This document shows, piece after piece, positions 36,171 through 44,952 of a stretch of DNA of 64,000 nt; position 1 is the first letter of the stretch; each line of letters opens with the position of its first letter. Source of the stretch: Rudanella paleaurantiibacter (GTDB lineage: Bacteria; Bacteroidota; Bacteroidia; Cytophagales; Spirosomataceae); NCBI RefSeq assembly GCF_009184635.1, contig NZ_WELI01000006.1, positions 494,740-558,739 of the forward strand, given 5' to 3'. The notes under the pieces are model-generated. The model had not been told where the DNA came from. It saw only the letters and a program-made list of their open reading frames with translations, and made no database searches. A program made the position numbers and the translations under genes.

Positions 36171-38546
36171 ATGCTGACTCGTGAAAAAATCCTATCCGAC
36201 TACCGCCTTGCCTGCGAGAGCCGACAGGCAAGTTTACTGGGTCGGCGTGATGTGATGGGAGGACGGGCCAAATTTGGCATCTTCGGAGATGGAAAGGAGG
36301 TGGCCCAGATTGCCGCAGCCCGCGCTTTTAAGCGGGGCGATTTTCGGTCGGGTTACTACCGGGATCAAACCTTTGTAGCCGCCCTTGGCGAGCTGCAATG
36401 GACTGAGTTTTTTGCGCAACTGTACGCCCATGCCGATGTGGAGCATGACCCCAACACGGCCGGGCGATCGATGAATGGCCACTTTGCCACTCGCTGGCTC
36501 GACGAGCAGGGCCTGTGGCGCACCCAAACCGATTCGTACAATTCGGTTTGTGACATTGCGCCAACGGCCGGGCAGATACCCCGTTCGCTGGGTCTGGCCT
36601 ATGCCTCGAAACTGTACCGCCATAATCCACACCTGCAACATATGGATGGGTTTTCGCGCCGGGGTAATGAGGTTACGTTTGCCACCATTGGCGATGCCTC
36701 TACCTCGCAGGGAATGTTCTGGGAAACCATGAATGCTGCGGGTGTTTTGCAGGTGCCGCTGCTGGTGTCGGTCTGGGATGATGGCTACGGTATTTCGGTA
36801 CCCGTGGAGTATCAGACGACCAAGGCAAGCATCTCAAAAGCACTGGCTGGCTTTCAGCGCGACAGTGACGACAAAGGCTTTGATATTCTGACGGCCAAAG
36901 GCTGGGATTATGTGGGCCTGCTCGAAACCTACCAACGGGCGGCTCGTACTTGCCGGGAAGAACACGTGCCCGTACTGGTGCATGTGCAGGAGGTGACGCA
37001 GCCGCAGGGGCACTCATCGTCGGGCTCGCACGAACGCTATAAAAGCAAGGAGCGGCTGGCCTGGGAGGCCGAGCACGACTGCAACCGGCAATTCCGGGGC
37101 TGGATTCTGGCAAATGGTTACGCTACCGACGAGGAGCTGGAGCAGATTGAGAAAGAAGCGCTTCAGGTAATCAAAAAAGCCCGTACCGATGCCTGGAACG
37201 CATTCCAGCAGTCGATGCAGCCGGACATTGAGGAGGCTGCCGACTTGATTCAGCAGGCGTCTCGGCACCATGCCAAGGCTCCGGTGCTAATGGCTATTCG
37301 GGAGGAGCTTCGGAAAGCGGCTCCGTTGCTTCACCGCAACGCTACGATGGCTGTTAAAAAAGTACTTCGTGTGTTGCGGGGCGAACATACACCGGCCCGC
37401 ACGGCACTGGTGAACTGGCTCGCCCGGACCTCCGCCGAAAATACTGACCGGTTCAGTTCGCATCTGTACAGCCAATCGCCCGAGTCGCCGATGCGGGTTC
37501 AGGGCATTGCCCCCGAATACACCGACGACAGCCCGATGGTTGATGGCTACCTGTTGATGCAGCACTACTTCGATAACCTGTTTGGCCGCGACCCGCGCGT
37601 AGTGGCCATGGGTGAAGACGTAGGCCATATCGGGGATGTGAATCAGGGCTTTGCTGGCTTGCAGGAAAAATACGGAGAGCTTCGGATTACCGACACGGGT
37701 ATTCGCGAGACAACCATTATTGGGCAGGGTATCGGTCTGGCCATGCGTGGCCTTCGACCCATTACCGAAATTCAGTATTTCGATTACATTTTCTACGCTC
37801 TGGCCACCCTGACCGACGATCTGGCCACGTTGCTGTATCGGACCAAAGGCGGGCAGAAAGCCCCCCTGATTGTGCGGACGCGCGGTCACCGGTTGGAGGG
37901 TATCTGGCATTCGGGCTCGCCCATGGGTGCGATGCTCAACAGCCTGAGGGGTATGCACGTGCTGGTGCCGCGCAACATGACGCAGGCGGCTGGCTTTTAC
38001 AATACGCTCATCAAAAGCGACGACCCCGCCCTGGTGGTTGAGTGCCTCAACGGCTATCGGCTCAAAGAGCGGCTTCCACAAAATCTGGATACGTTCTGTG
38101 TGCCCCTCGGTGTTCCCGAAACGCTGCGGCCCGGTACCGATGTAACGGTGGTCACCTACGGGTCGATGTGCCGGATTGTGCTCGATGCAGCGGCTCAACT
38201 TGAAGAATTTGGCATCAGCATTGAGGTGATCGATGTGCAGTCGTTGTTGCCGTTCGATGTGACGGGGCAGATTGTCGAGTCGATTCGGAAAACAAACCGG
38301 GTGGTGTTTGCCGACGAAGATTTTCCGGGTGGCGCCACGGCCTACATGATGCAGCAGGTGGTAGAGGGTCAGCAGGCGTATCGATACCTCGATTCGGCCC
38401 CGCGCACCCTCAGCGCCAAGGCACACCGGCCCCCGTATGGCTCCGACGGTGACTACTACTCGAAGCCAAGTGCCGAAGACGTTGTCGATATCGTCTACGA
38501 AATCATGCAGGAAGCGGAACCAAACCGGTTTCCTGCACTTTATTGA
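36171..38546 (+). CDS. 2-oxoacid dehydrogenase E1, fused alpha and beta subunits
   Basis: About 791 residues from ATG 36171; a GTG at 36138 would add 11 residues. The first half is the E1 alpha fold, with the thiamine diphosphate motif starting GDASTSQG (about 174) and ending in the N-containing helix. The second half is E1 beta (VMGEDVGHIGDVNQGF, then RTRGHRLEGIWHSGSP and VLDAAAQLEEFGISIEVIDVQSLLPFD). This is the single-chain E1 typical of Bacteroidota, probably branched-chain 2-oxoacid or pyruvate dehydrogenase. No E2 or E3 gene is adjacent. Substrate choice is unresolved. Confidence 0.92.
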   Translation: MLTREKILSDYRLACESRQASLLGRRDVMGGRAKFGIFGDGKEVAQIAAARAFKRGDFRSGYYRDQTFVAALGELQWTEFFAQLYAHADVEHDPNTAGRSMNGHFATRWLDEQGLWRTQTDSYNSVCDIAPTAGQIPRSLGLAYASKLYRHNPHLQHMDGFSRRGNEVTFATIGDASTSQGMFWETMNAAGVLQVPLLVSVWDDGYGISVPVEYQTTKASISKALAGFQRDSDDKGFDILTAKGWDYVGLLETYQRAARTCREEHVPVLVHVQEVTQPQGHSSSGSHERYKSKERLAWEAEHDCNRQFRGWILANGYATDEELEQIEKEALQVIKKARTDAWNAFQQSMQPDIEEAADLIQQASRHHAKAPVLMAIREELRKAAPLLHRNATMAVKKVLRVLRGEHTPARTALVNWLARTSAENTDRFSSHLYSQSPESPMRVQGIAPEYTDDSPMVDGYLLMQHYFDNLFGRDPRVVAMGEDVGHIGDVNQGFAGLQEKYGELRITDTGIRETTIIGQGIGLAMRGLRPITEIQYFDYIFYALATLTDDLATLLYRTKGGQKAPLIVRTRGHRLEGIWHSGSPMGAMLNSLRGMHVLVPRNMTQAAGFYNTLIKSDDPALVVECLNGYRLKERLPQNLDTFCVPLGVPETLRPGTDVTVVTYGSMCRIVLDAAAQLEEFGISIEVIDVQSLLPFDVTGQIVESIRKTNRVVFADEDFPGGATAYMMQQVVEGQQAYRYLDSAPRTLSAKAHRPPYGSDGDYYSKPSAEDVVDIVYEIMQEAEPNRFPALY

Positions 38547-38557
38547 GTGAACGAATG

Positions 38558-38693
38558 GTTTATAGTTTATGGTTTTTCGTTTGTGGTGGTTGTCGCTCCA
38601 ATTCGTAGGTAAAGAAGTCTTTGCAAGCGCTTTGGCGTCAATAAGCTTTACAGGGGTTAGCGGGCCAAAAACGAAGAACCATAAACTATAAAC
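38558..38693. repeat. long-arm inverted repeat upstream of nuoI
   Basis: Left arm 38558-38582 (GTTTATAGTTTATGGTTTTT...) pairs with 38669-38693, 25 bp with one mismatch, across an 86-bp loop. It occupies almost the whole gap between the E1 and nuoI genes. No function can be assigned. Confidence 0.7.
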
Positions 38694-38701
38694 TCCTTAC
38701 A

Positions 38702-40228
38702 ATGTCGTACTTTCAGGATATAAAAGACGGAATTCGGACAACGCTGAAGGGGTTGAGCATCACGGCCCGGCACCTGCGCGAAGCTACGGAAAGCCGCAAG
38801 CCGCTGGCTGTTGCGAGTGATAACTACTTTGAACAGCAAACCGGCCTCGTAACGGTACAATACCCGCACGAAACGCTGCCGATCCCCGATAATGGCCGCT
38901 ACCGGCTGCACAACGAAATAGACGACTGTATTGTCTGTGATAAGTGCGCCAAGGTGTGCCCCGTTGATTGTATCACGATTGACGCCATCAAGGCTACCGA
39001 AGAGGTAGGCCGTGCTTCGGATGGGTCGCCAATCCGGTTATACGCTGCTACGTTCGACATCGATATGGCCAAGTGCTGCTACTGCGGACTCTGCACGGTA
39101 GTGTGCCCCACGGAGTGTCTGACGATGGAGAAAACGTTTGACTACAGCGAGTTTGAGCTGGGCAAACTGACTTACGGCTTTGCCAACCTGACACCCGAAC
39201 AAGCCGAGGAAAAACGAACGCTGTACGAACAGTTTGTGCAGGAAAAAGCGGCTCAGAAAGCGCAACAAGCCGCTAAGCCTGTCGCCCCGGCCACACCCGA
39301 CGAAGCCCCCAAAGTTGCCCGCCCGGTATTCCGCCCGACAGCTAAGCCCAAAACTACGGATGTGCAGCCCTCGGAGGTAGACCGGCCCGCTGCCGAAGCC
39401 TCACCGGCTATCATTACATCGGGAACAGACCCGGCTACCCAGCAAGAGCATACGGTTCAACCCACAGAAGCACCTGGTGCCGACGGTTCGGCTCCCAAGC
39501 CAAAACCGGCTTTCCGGCCGAGCATGAAGCCGCCTGTGGCCAAAACACCCCCTGCCGCGCCCATCGAACCGGTCGAGGACGCCCAGCCGACTGCCGAAAA
39601 GGTCCCGGCTCCCAAGCCTGCGTTTCGGCCAACGATGAAGCCGCCCGTGGCTAAAGCGAACCCGGAAGTCCCCGAAGCATCTACCGACCCGCAACCGGCT
39701 GAGTCTAAACCGGCTTTCCGGCCGACGATGAAGCCGAAAGCGGCACCTGCCGATCCGCAACCGACTGTGCCAGCCGAAGCTGAAGCTGCGCCGACTGCAT
39801 CGAAGCCAGCTTTCCGGCCGACCATGAAACCTAAACCAGTTGACCCGCAACCCGCCGGGCCTACTGAGGCCGCTACGCAACCGGAAGCCGACGTTCAAAA
39901 ACCGAAACCTGTTTTCCGGCCGACGATGAAGCCCAAATCGACTCCGGCTGATTCAACCGAAACAACAAAGTCACCGGATGCAACGGCCGTTGATGAGGGG
40001 CGGGCGTCAATCGTGTCGCAGCCGACTCCCCCTGAGCCGGTTGCGCCTAAGCCAGCTTTTCGGCCAACGATGAAGCCTAAACCGGCGGCATCAGCGCCCG
40101 AAGCGAGTGCGGAGCCGGTGAGCCAAAAGGGCCCGGAGACCACACCGGATGCTGACACGCCCGCTGTTTCTGAACCGCCAAAGCCCAAGCCGGCGTTTAG
40201 ACCGACCATGAAACCCAAAAACCCGTGA
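38702..40228 (+). CDS. nuoI: NADH-quinone oxidoreductase subunit I with repeat-rich C-terminal extension
   Basis: Residues 1-170 are a normal NuoI: two 4Fe-4S motifs, CIVCDKCAKVCP (about 78-89) and CCYCGLCTVVCP (about 123-134), which carry electrons through complex I to quinone. From about residue 190 to 508 there is a Pro/Ala/Lys-rich, probably disordered tail with eight copies of KPAFRPTMKPK (first divergent: RPVFRPTAKPK) spaced 25-60 residues apart. NuoI is normally 160-220 residues, so the tail more than doubles it. The stop overlaps the nuoJ GTG start. Confidence 0.9.
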   Translation: MSYFQDIKDGIRTTLKGLSITARHLREATESRKPLAVASDNYFEQQTGLVTVQYPHETLPIPDNGRYRLHNEIDDCIVCDKCAKVCPVDCITIDAIKATEEVGRASDGSPIRLYAATFDIDMAKCCYCGLCTVVCPTECLTMEKTFDYSEFELGKLTYGFANLTPEQAEEKRTLYEQFVQEKAAQKAQQAAKPVAPATPDEAPKVARPVFRPTAKPKTTDVQPSEVDRPAAEASPAIITSGTDPATQQEHTVQPTEAPGADGSAPKPKPAFRPSMKPPVAKTPPAAPIEPVEDAQPTAEKVPAPKPAFRPTMKPPVAKANPEVPEASTDPQPAESKPAFRPTMKPKAAPADPQPTVPAEAEAAPTASKPAFRPTMKPKPVDPQPAGPTEAATQPEADVQKPKPVFRPTMKPKSTPADSTETTKSPDATAVDEGRASIVSQPTPPEPVAPKPAFRPTMKPKPAASAPEASAEPVSQKGPETTPDADTPAVSEPPKPKPAFRPTMKPKNP

Positions 40229-40743
40229 TACAACTCGTAATCCTGCTGTTTTCGGCCCTGGCGCTGGGAGGTGCTGTGGCCATTCTGCTGACCCGGAACG
40301 TGCTGTACTCGGCTTTTTTTCTCCTGCTAACGCTGCTGGGTGTAGCCGCCCTGTTTGTGCTTGCCAGTGCTGATTTTCTGGCCGTAGCGCAGATTATGAT
40401 CTACGTGGGTGGGGTGCTCGTGCTGATTGTGTTTGGCGTGATGCTCACGCACAAAGCCGACCCTCTGAACCGAAACAGCCAACGACCCAATGCCGTGCTG
40501 ACTAACCATCGGTCGTGGTTATGGCCGTTGGTGCTGGCGGGTGGTACGTTCACCGTCTTGTATCAGGTACTCACCAGGGGCTCGTTTGTCTTGCTGAATC
40601 GGGAGATGAAATACCAGACGACCGTTGATACGATTGGGCGGCAGTTGATGACTGAGTACCTGATTCCGTTTGAAATAGCCGGGATTCTCCTGCTGGTGGC
40701 GCTGATTGGGGCGGCTTATCTGGCGAAGCCAAATGATGCATAA
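40225..40743 (+). CDS. nuoJ: NADH-quinone oxidoreductase subunit J
   Basis: 172-residue membrane subunit of complex I. It starts at GTG 40225 overlapping the nuoI stop. Five membrane helices; the signature YSAFFLLLTLLGVAALFVLASADFLAVAQIMIYVGGVLVLIVFGVML is in the first 75 residues, including the central pi-bulge helix region. It is translationally coupled to nuoI. Confidence 0.95.
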   Translation: MIQLVILLFSALALGGAVAILLTRNVLYSAFFLLLTLLGVAALFVLASADFLAVAQIMIYVGGVLVLIVFGVMLTHKADPLNRNSQRPNAVLTNHRSWLWPLVLAGGTFTVLYQVLTRGSFVLLNREMKYQTTVDTIGRQLMTEYLIPFEIAGILLLVALIGAAYLAKPNDA

Positions 40744-40770
40744 GGTATAATGCGTAATGCATAAGTACTT

Positions 40771-40868
40771 AGGCAGAATTTAATGTACAATGAACAGTGT
40801 ATAATGAAGGGGCTGATTCTCAATAGGTAATTCAATTGTCTATTGTACACTTTACATTGTTCATTCAC
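40771..40868. repeat. dispersed imperfect palindrome, copy 1
   Basis: A 98-bp segment beginning AGGCAGAATTTAATGTACAA and ending CATTGTTCATTCAC, internally an imperfect inverted repeat of TGAACAATGTA-type words. It resembles 48849-48952 in ends and layout. Further TTATCCATTGTACACTATTC words lie at 40921-40950. It separates nuoJ from nuoK in an otherwise tight group. Confidence 0.55.
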
Positions 40869-40958
40869 TTAGTGAATAAGATGTAGTGTATAAGCTTTTG
40901 GCAAGCGTTCATCACTGGCATTATCCATTGTACACTATTCATTATCCATTAAAAATAT

Positions 40959-41261
40959 ATGGAAACAACCACGATGCTTATTGTAGCCGCTTTATTGTTC
41001 AGCCTTGGCCTGGCCATAGTGGTTGTAAAACGCCATGCCATTGTGGTGCTGATGGGCGTTGAATTGATGCTAAATGCAGCTAACCTGAATCTGGTTGCGT
41101 TCAGCCAGTATGATCCCGACCGCTTGCAGGGGCAAATGATGACCCTGTTTGTACTCGTTGTGGCAGCCGCAGAAGCCGCCGTGGCCCTGGCCATTGTGCT
41201 ACAGGTTTACCGCCATTACCGAACCATTCAATTAGACGAGATCAATAATCTGGAAGGGTAA
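40959..41261 (+). CDS. nuoK: NADH-quinone oxidoreductase subunit K
   Basis: 100-residue membrane subunit with three helices. The conserved glutamate for proton pumping is in VLMGVELMLNAANLNLVAF and a second in AAAEAAVALAIVLQVYR. Separated from nuoJ by 215 bp of repeat-like sequence instead of the usual tight spacing. nuoL does not follow; the next gene is an oxygenase. Confidence 0.96.
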   Translation: METTTMLIVAALLFSLGLAIVVVKRHAIVVLMGVELMLNAANLNLVAFSQYDPDRLQGQMMTLFVLVVAAAEAAVALAIVLQVYRHYRTIQLDEINNLEG

Positions 41262-41279
41262 TTCGCCTATTTTTTGCTT

Positions 41280-41894
41280 ATGACATCCGCCTTGGAAACC
41301 CAGTTTGATACGCTTATTGATGGTATTCTCGAACGAGGGTACGGCATTGCCGACGATTTCCTGACCGCCGACGAAGTACAGGCTCTGGCTACCCGGCTTC
41401 GGGCGCGCCGGGAACAGGGGCAGTTTCGGGCGGCTGGTATCGGTAATCAGAACACGACGGTCGAAAAGCAAATTCGGGGCGACGAAATTCACTGGCTCGA
41501 TAGGGCGGAGGCTACGCCCGAAGAGTTAACGTTTCTGGACCGGGTCGATGCGTTTGTGCAGTACGTAAACCGGACGTGCTACCTCGGTTTGCGCGATTAT
41601 GAATTTCACTTTGCGCTGTACCCCGCCGGTACGTTTTACAAGCGCCACCTCGACCAGTTTCGCACCGACTCGCGCCGTCGGTTGTCGGTGATTTGCTACC
41701 TCAACACCGACTGGCAGGAAACCGACGGTGGGCAACTGGCGCTGTACCTCCCGGCCGAAGACGGTACCGAACAAACCCTAACGGTGGCCCCCATTGGCGG
41801 GCGTCTGGTTTGTTTTGAAAGCGGCAAACTCGAGCATGAGGTGTTGCCTGCTACCCGCGAGCGCCTGAGCGTAACGGGCTGGCTCAAAAATTAA
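41280..41894 (+). CDS. 2OG-Fe(II) oxygenase (prolyl 4-hydroxylase-like)
   Basis: 204 residues from ATG 41280. The double-stranded beta-helix shows the iron ligands H-x-D in FYKRHLDQF and the distal His in KLEHEVLPATRERLSVTGW, whose Arg binds 2-oxoglutarate. The fold with DxxLxxxEVQ... at the N-terminus and GGQLALYLP in the core matches P4Hc-type enzymes, which in bacteria may hydroxylate elongation factor Tu or other proteins. It follows nuoK by 18 bp; a functional link is not evident. Confidence 0.88.
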   Translation: MTSALETQFDTLIDGILERGYGIADDFLTADEVQALATRLRARREQGQFRAAGIGNQNTTVEKQIRGDEIHWLDRAEATPEELTFLDRVDAFVQYVNRTCYLGLRDYEFHFALYPAGTFYKRHLDQFRTDSRRRLSVICYLNTDWQETDGGQLALYLPAEDGTEQTLTVAPIGGRLVCFESGKLEHEVLPATRERLSVTGWLKN

Positions 41895-41978
41895 CCCGGT
41901 CTGCCAGACGCTCGGCTTTTTCCAACAATTGTAGTAGAGTGTAGGTTACTTTTTCGAAAGTGACACACTCAACGCTAC

Positions 41979-42845
41979 ATGGAAAATACGGAATACCGTC
42001 CCGCTGCGGACGAAATCAAGGCGCAAAAGTTGCCGTACCCCGCCCGGCAGTCGGACATGAATCAGCAGCCCGACAGCGACCTCTCCAACTACAAACCAGC
42101 TAATAAACTGGCGGGTAAGGTAGCCCTTATTACCGGGGCCGATTCGGGTATTGGCCGGGCCGTGGCCATTGCGTTTGCCATGGAAGGCGCCAAGGTGGCT
42201 ATCCTCTACAACGAAAATACCGACGATGCCCGCTACACCCAGCGCATGGTGGAGAGTAAGGGGCAGCCGTGCCTGGTGATTCAGGCCGATGTGCGGCAAA
42301 AAGCGGCTTGCGACGATGCCGTGCGCCAAACCGTTGAGCGGTTTGGTGGACTGAACATTCTGGTGAACAATGCGGCTTACCAAATGGCGCAACAAAAGCT
42401 GGAAGATATTACCGAAGAACAGCTTCGGCGGACGTTTGAAACCAACATTTTCGGGTACTTTTTCATGGCGCAGGCGGCTTTGCCCCACCTGACCGAAGGC
42501 GATGCTATTGTGAACACGGGAAGCATCGTTGGGCTGGTGGGTAATCCCATTCTGGTCGATTATACGGCCACCAAAGCGGCTATTCACGCGTTTACCAAAT
42601 CATTGGCCATTCAGCTGGGCGAGCGTAAAATCCGGGTCAATGCCGTGGTGCCTGGCCCCGTCTGGACGCCCAACATCCCGGCAACCATGCCTCAGGACGA
42701 AGTGAAAAACTTCGGGTACGAAGTGGCCCTGGCCCGACCCGGTCAGCCCGAAGAACTGGCCCCGGCTTATGTGCTGCTGGCGTCGTCGGACGGGAGTTTC
42801 ATGACGGGCAGTCTGGTAGAGGTTACGGGCGGCAAACTGGGGTAG
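41979..42845 (+). CDS. short-chain dehydrogenase/reductase
   Basis: 288-residue classical SDR of the general-stress-protein-39/YhdG type: an N-terminal extension of about 40 residues with a PYPARQSDM element, then the NAD(P) motif TGADSGIG, NNAA, catalytic Ser in NTGSIVGL and YTATK. It probably oxidises or reduces a sugar or polyol. It is the first of a tight plus-strand set; the subunit-3 gene starts 5 bp after it. Confidence 0.9.
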   Translation: MENTEYRPAADEIKAQKLPYPARQSDMNQQPDSDLSNYKPANKLAGKVALITGADSGIGRAVAIAFAMEGAKVAILYNENTDDARYTQRMVESKGQPCLVIQADVRQKAACDDAVRQTVERFGGLNILVNNAAYQMAQQKLEDITEEQLRRTFETNIFGYFFMAQAALPHLTEGDAIVNTGSIVGLVGNPILVDYTATKAAIHAFTKSLAIQLGERKIRVNAVVPGPVWTPNIPATMPQDEVKNFGYEVALARPGQPEELAPAYVLLASSDGSFMTGSLVEVTGGKLG

Positions 42846-42850
42846 GAGCC

Positions 42851-43396
42851 ATGCAACACCAAAACCCTCCCTATTCGGTGCTCGACCTGCTCGGCACGGA
42901 CCGGGTCACACCCGCTACGCGCAAGGCGTTGCTCACGCGCCTGTCTGAACCCCCCGTAACCAACCCCCAGTTTTTCACAGAAGCTGAGTTTGGGCGTTTG
43001 CAACGGGTATGCGCCCGCCTGATGCCTCAGGCCGAAACTGACTCGATTGACCTGGCTGGCCCCATTGACGGGCGTTTGGCCGGAAAAAATACCAACGGAT
43101 GGCGTTACGACGATTTGCCGAACGATGGCGACGCGTACCGCCTTTTTCTGGCCGGTATTGACCAAACGGCCCAAGTGCTTTTCAACCTCTCATTTGATAC
43201 CATTACGCCCGATGAGCAGGACGCTGTACTGCGGGCCGTGCAACAGGGTGAGCCTTCGGGCGATCTCTGGGTCGGCTTTGCTGCGGATCGGTTTTTTGAA
43301 GAATTACTGGCCGAAGTTGTCGAGGTGTACTATAGTCACCCGGTGGCGCAACAGCGCATCGGCTATACCGGAATGGCAGATCAACGCGTGGTATGA
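42851..43396 (+). CDS. gluconate 2-dehydrogenase subunit 3-like protein
   Basis: 181 residues matching the small subunit family of periplasmic flavin sugar dehydrogenases (FFTEAEFGRLQRVCARLMPQ, then FAADRFFEELLAEVVEVYYSHP). The small subunit normally stabilises and helps export the FAD subunit, but this protein has no visible signal or Tat motif. Its stop overlaps the start of the GMC gene by 4 bp, supporting a complex. Confidence 0.85.
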   Translation: MQHQNPPYSVLDLLGTDRVTPATRKALLTRLSEPPVTNPQFFTEAEFGRLQRVCARLMPQAETDSIDLAGPIDGRLAGKNTNGWRYDDLPNDGDAYRLFLAGIDQTAQVLFNLSFDTITPDEQDAVLRAVQQGEPSGDLWVGFAADRFFEELLAEVVEVYYSHPVAQQRIGYTGMADQRVV

Positions 43397-44949
43397 AAAC
43401 ACACCCAACCGAAGACATTCTCGACGCCGTGGTCATTGGTACCGGCGCGGGCGGTGCCCCCTTGCTGGCCCGGCTGGCTATGGCGGGCCTGAACGTAGTG
43501 GCCCTGGAGGCCGGAAAATTCTGGAAGGCCACCGACGATTTTGCGACTGATGAGCGTACGCAGGACTTTCTGTTCTGGAACGACGAACGGCTCACGGCGG
43601 GCAGTGACCCCATTGCGTTTGGTCGTAACAACTCGGGGACGGGTGTGGGCGGCTCTACGCTCCATTACACAGCCTACACCCCCCGCGTACAGCCCGACGA
43701 CCTGCGCCTGCGTACCGACTTCGGCGTGGGCGAAGACTGGCCCCTCGACTACCATAGAGACATTGAACCGTATTACGACGAACTGGAGTCGTTTCTGGGC
43801 GTGTCGGGGCCGGCCGCGTACCCGTGGGGGCCTGCCCGGAAAACATCATACCGGTATGCTCCCCTGCCTATCAACGGGGCGGGGCGGCTGATGGAGAAGG
43901 GATGCCGCGATCTGGGTATTCTGACCTCACCGGCGGCCAACGCGGCTTTGTCGGCCCCGCAGTTTCAGGAGGGCTACGGCTGGCGGTCGGCTTGCACCAA
44001 CCGGGGCTTTTGCCAGGCGGGTTGTAACAACGGAGCCAAAGCGAGTATGGACGTGACGTTCATCCCACTGGCCATTCAGCACGGGGCCGAGGTGCGGGCC
44101 GAGTGTCTGGTGACCCACTTCGAGCGCGACAGTCAGGGGCGTATTACGGGTGTGGTGTATGTGCAGCACGGCAAACAGCAACGGCAGCGGTGCCGACACG
44201 TGTTTTTGTGCGCGGGTTCGGTGGAAACGCCCCGGCTGCTTCTGCTCAATAACCTGGCCAACCGGAGCCAACAGGTGGGCCGTAACCTGATGGCGCATAC
44301 AGCCCTGCAAATCTGGGGGGAGTTCGACGAGCCCGTGTATCCGTGGCAGGGCATACCGGGCGCCCTAATTTCTGAAGATACCCACCGACCCACCCACCGG
44401 GCGGGCGGCCCGGCCGATTTTGTGGGCGGCTACCTGTTGCAGTCCATCGGGGTCATGCCCGTTACCTACGCCAGTCAGATGGCGCGGGGACGGGGCTTGT
44501 GGGGGGCGACCATGCACGAGGCTATGGGCCGGTACAACCATGTGGCGGGCATCAACATTCTGGGCGATTGCCTGCCGTATGCGCACAACTACCTCGAACT
44601 CTCCGACGAAAAGGACGGTCGTGGACTCCCCAAGCCGCGCGTGTTTTTTTCACTGGGCGAAAACGAAGAGCGGCTCACGTCGCACGCCAACGGCCTCATG
44701 CGGGCCATTTGGGAGGCCGCCGGTGCCCGAAACATCTGGGCGTTTCCGCGGAGTGCCCACGTGATTGGCACAGCCCGCATGGGTACCGACCCCGACCGGG
44801 CCGTGGTGAACGCCAACGGTCAATCGTTCGACGTGCCCAACCTGTACATCTGCGATAATTCAATCTTCCCGAGTGCCCTCAGCGTGAATCCGGCTCTGAC
44901 CATTATGGCCCTTTCGCTGCGGACAGCTGATAAGTTTTTAATGAGCTAA
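43393..44949 (+). CDS. GMC-family FAD oxidoreductase
   Basis: 518 residues. The dinucleotide motif VVIGTGAGGAPLLARLAMAG is near the N-terminus, GVGGSTLHYTAYTPR marks the FAD/substrate site, and the C-terminus has the GMC active-site pattern (HVIGTARMGTDP, then NPALTIMAL). It resembles gluconate 2-dehydrogenase large subunits and 3-keto-glycoside-forming dehydrogenases, oxidising a sugar hydroxyl. No signal peptide is visible. It is coupled with the small subunit upstream and lies 3 bp before a GH1-like gene. Confidence 0.9.
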   Translation: MKTHPTEDILDAVVIGTGAGGAPLLARLAMAGLNVVALEAGKFWKATDDFATDERTQDFLFWNDERLTAGSDPIAFGRNNSGTGVGGSTLHYTAYTPRVQPDDLRLRTDFGVGEDWPLDYHRDIEPYYDELESFLGVSGPAAYPWGPARKTSYRYAPLPINGAGRLMEKGCRDLGILTSPAANAALSAPQFQEGYGWRSACTNRGFCQAGCNNGAKASMDVTFIPLAIQHGAEVRAECLVTHFERDSQGRITGVVYVQHGKQQRQRCRHVFLCAGSVETPRLLLLNNLANRSQQVGRNLMAHTALQIWGEFDEPVYPWQGIPGALISEDTHRPTHRAGGPADFVGGYLLQSIGVMPVTYASQMARGRGLWGATMHEAMGRYNHVAGINILGDCLPYAHNYLELSDEKDGRGLPKPRVFFSLGENEERLTSHANGLMRAIWEAAGARNIWAFPRSAHVIGTARMGTDPDRAVVNANGQSFDVPNLYICDNSIFPSALSVNPALTIMALSLRTADKFLMS

Positions 44950-44952
44950 CGA

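Noticed and set aside
37287..38426. 379-codon open frame antisense to the E1 gene
   Set aside because: It lies wholly inside a confidently identified coding region and its product is His/Arg-rich without recognisable domains.
39401..40233. Gly/Arg/Phe-rich frames antisense to the nuoI tail that look repetitive
   Set aside because: The repetition is just the complement of the KPAFRPTMKP repeat DNA.
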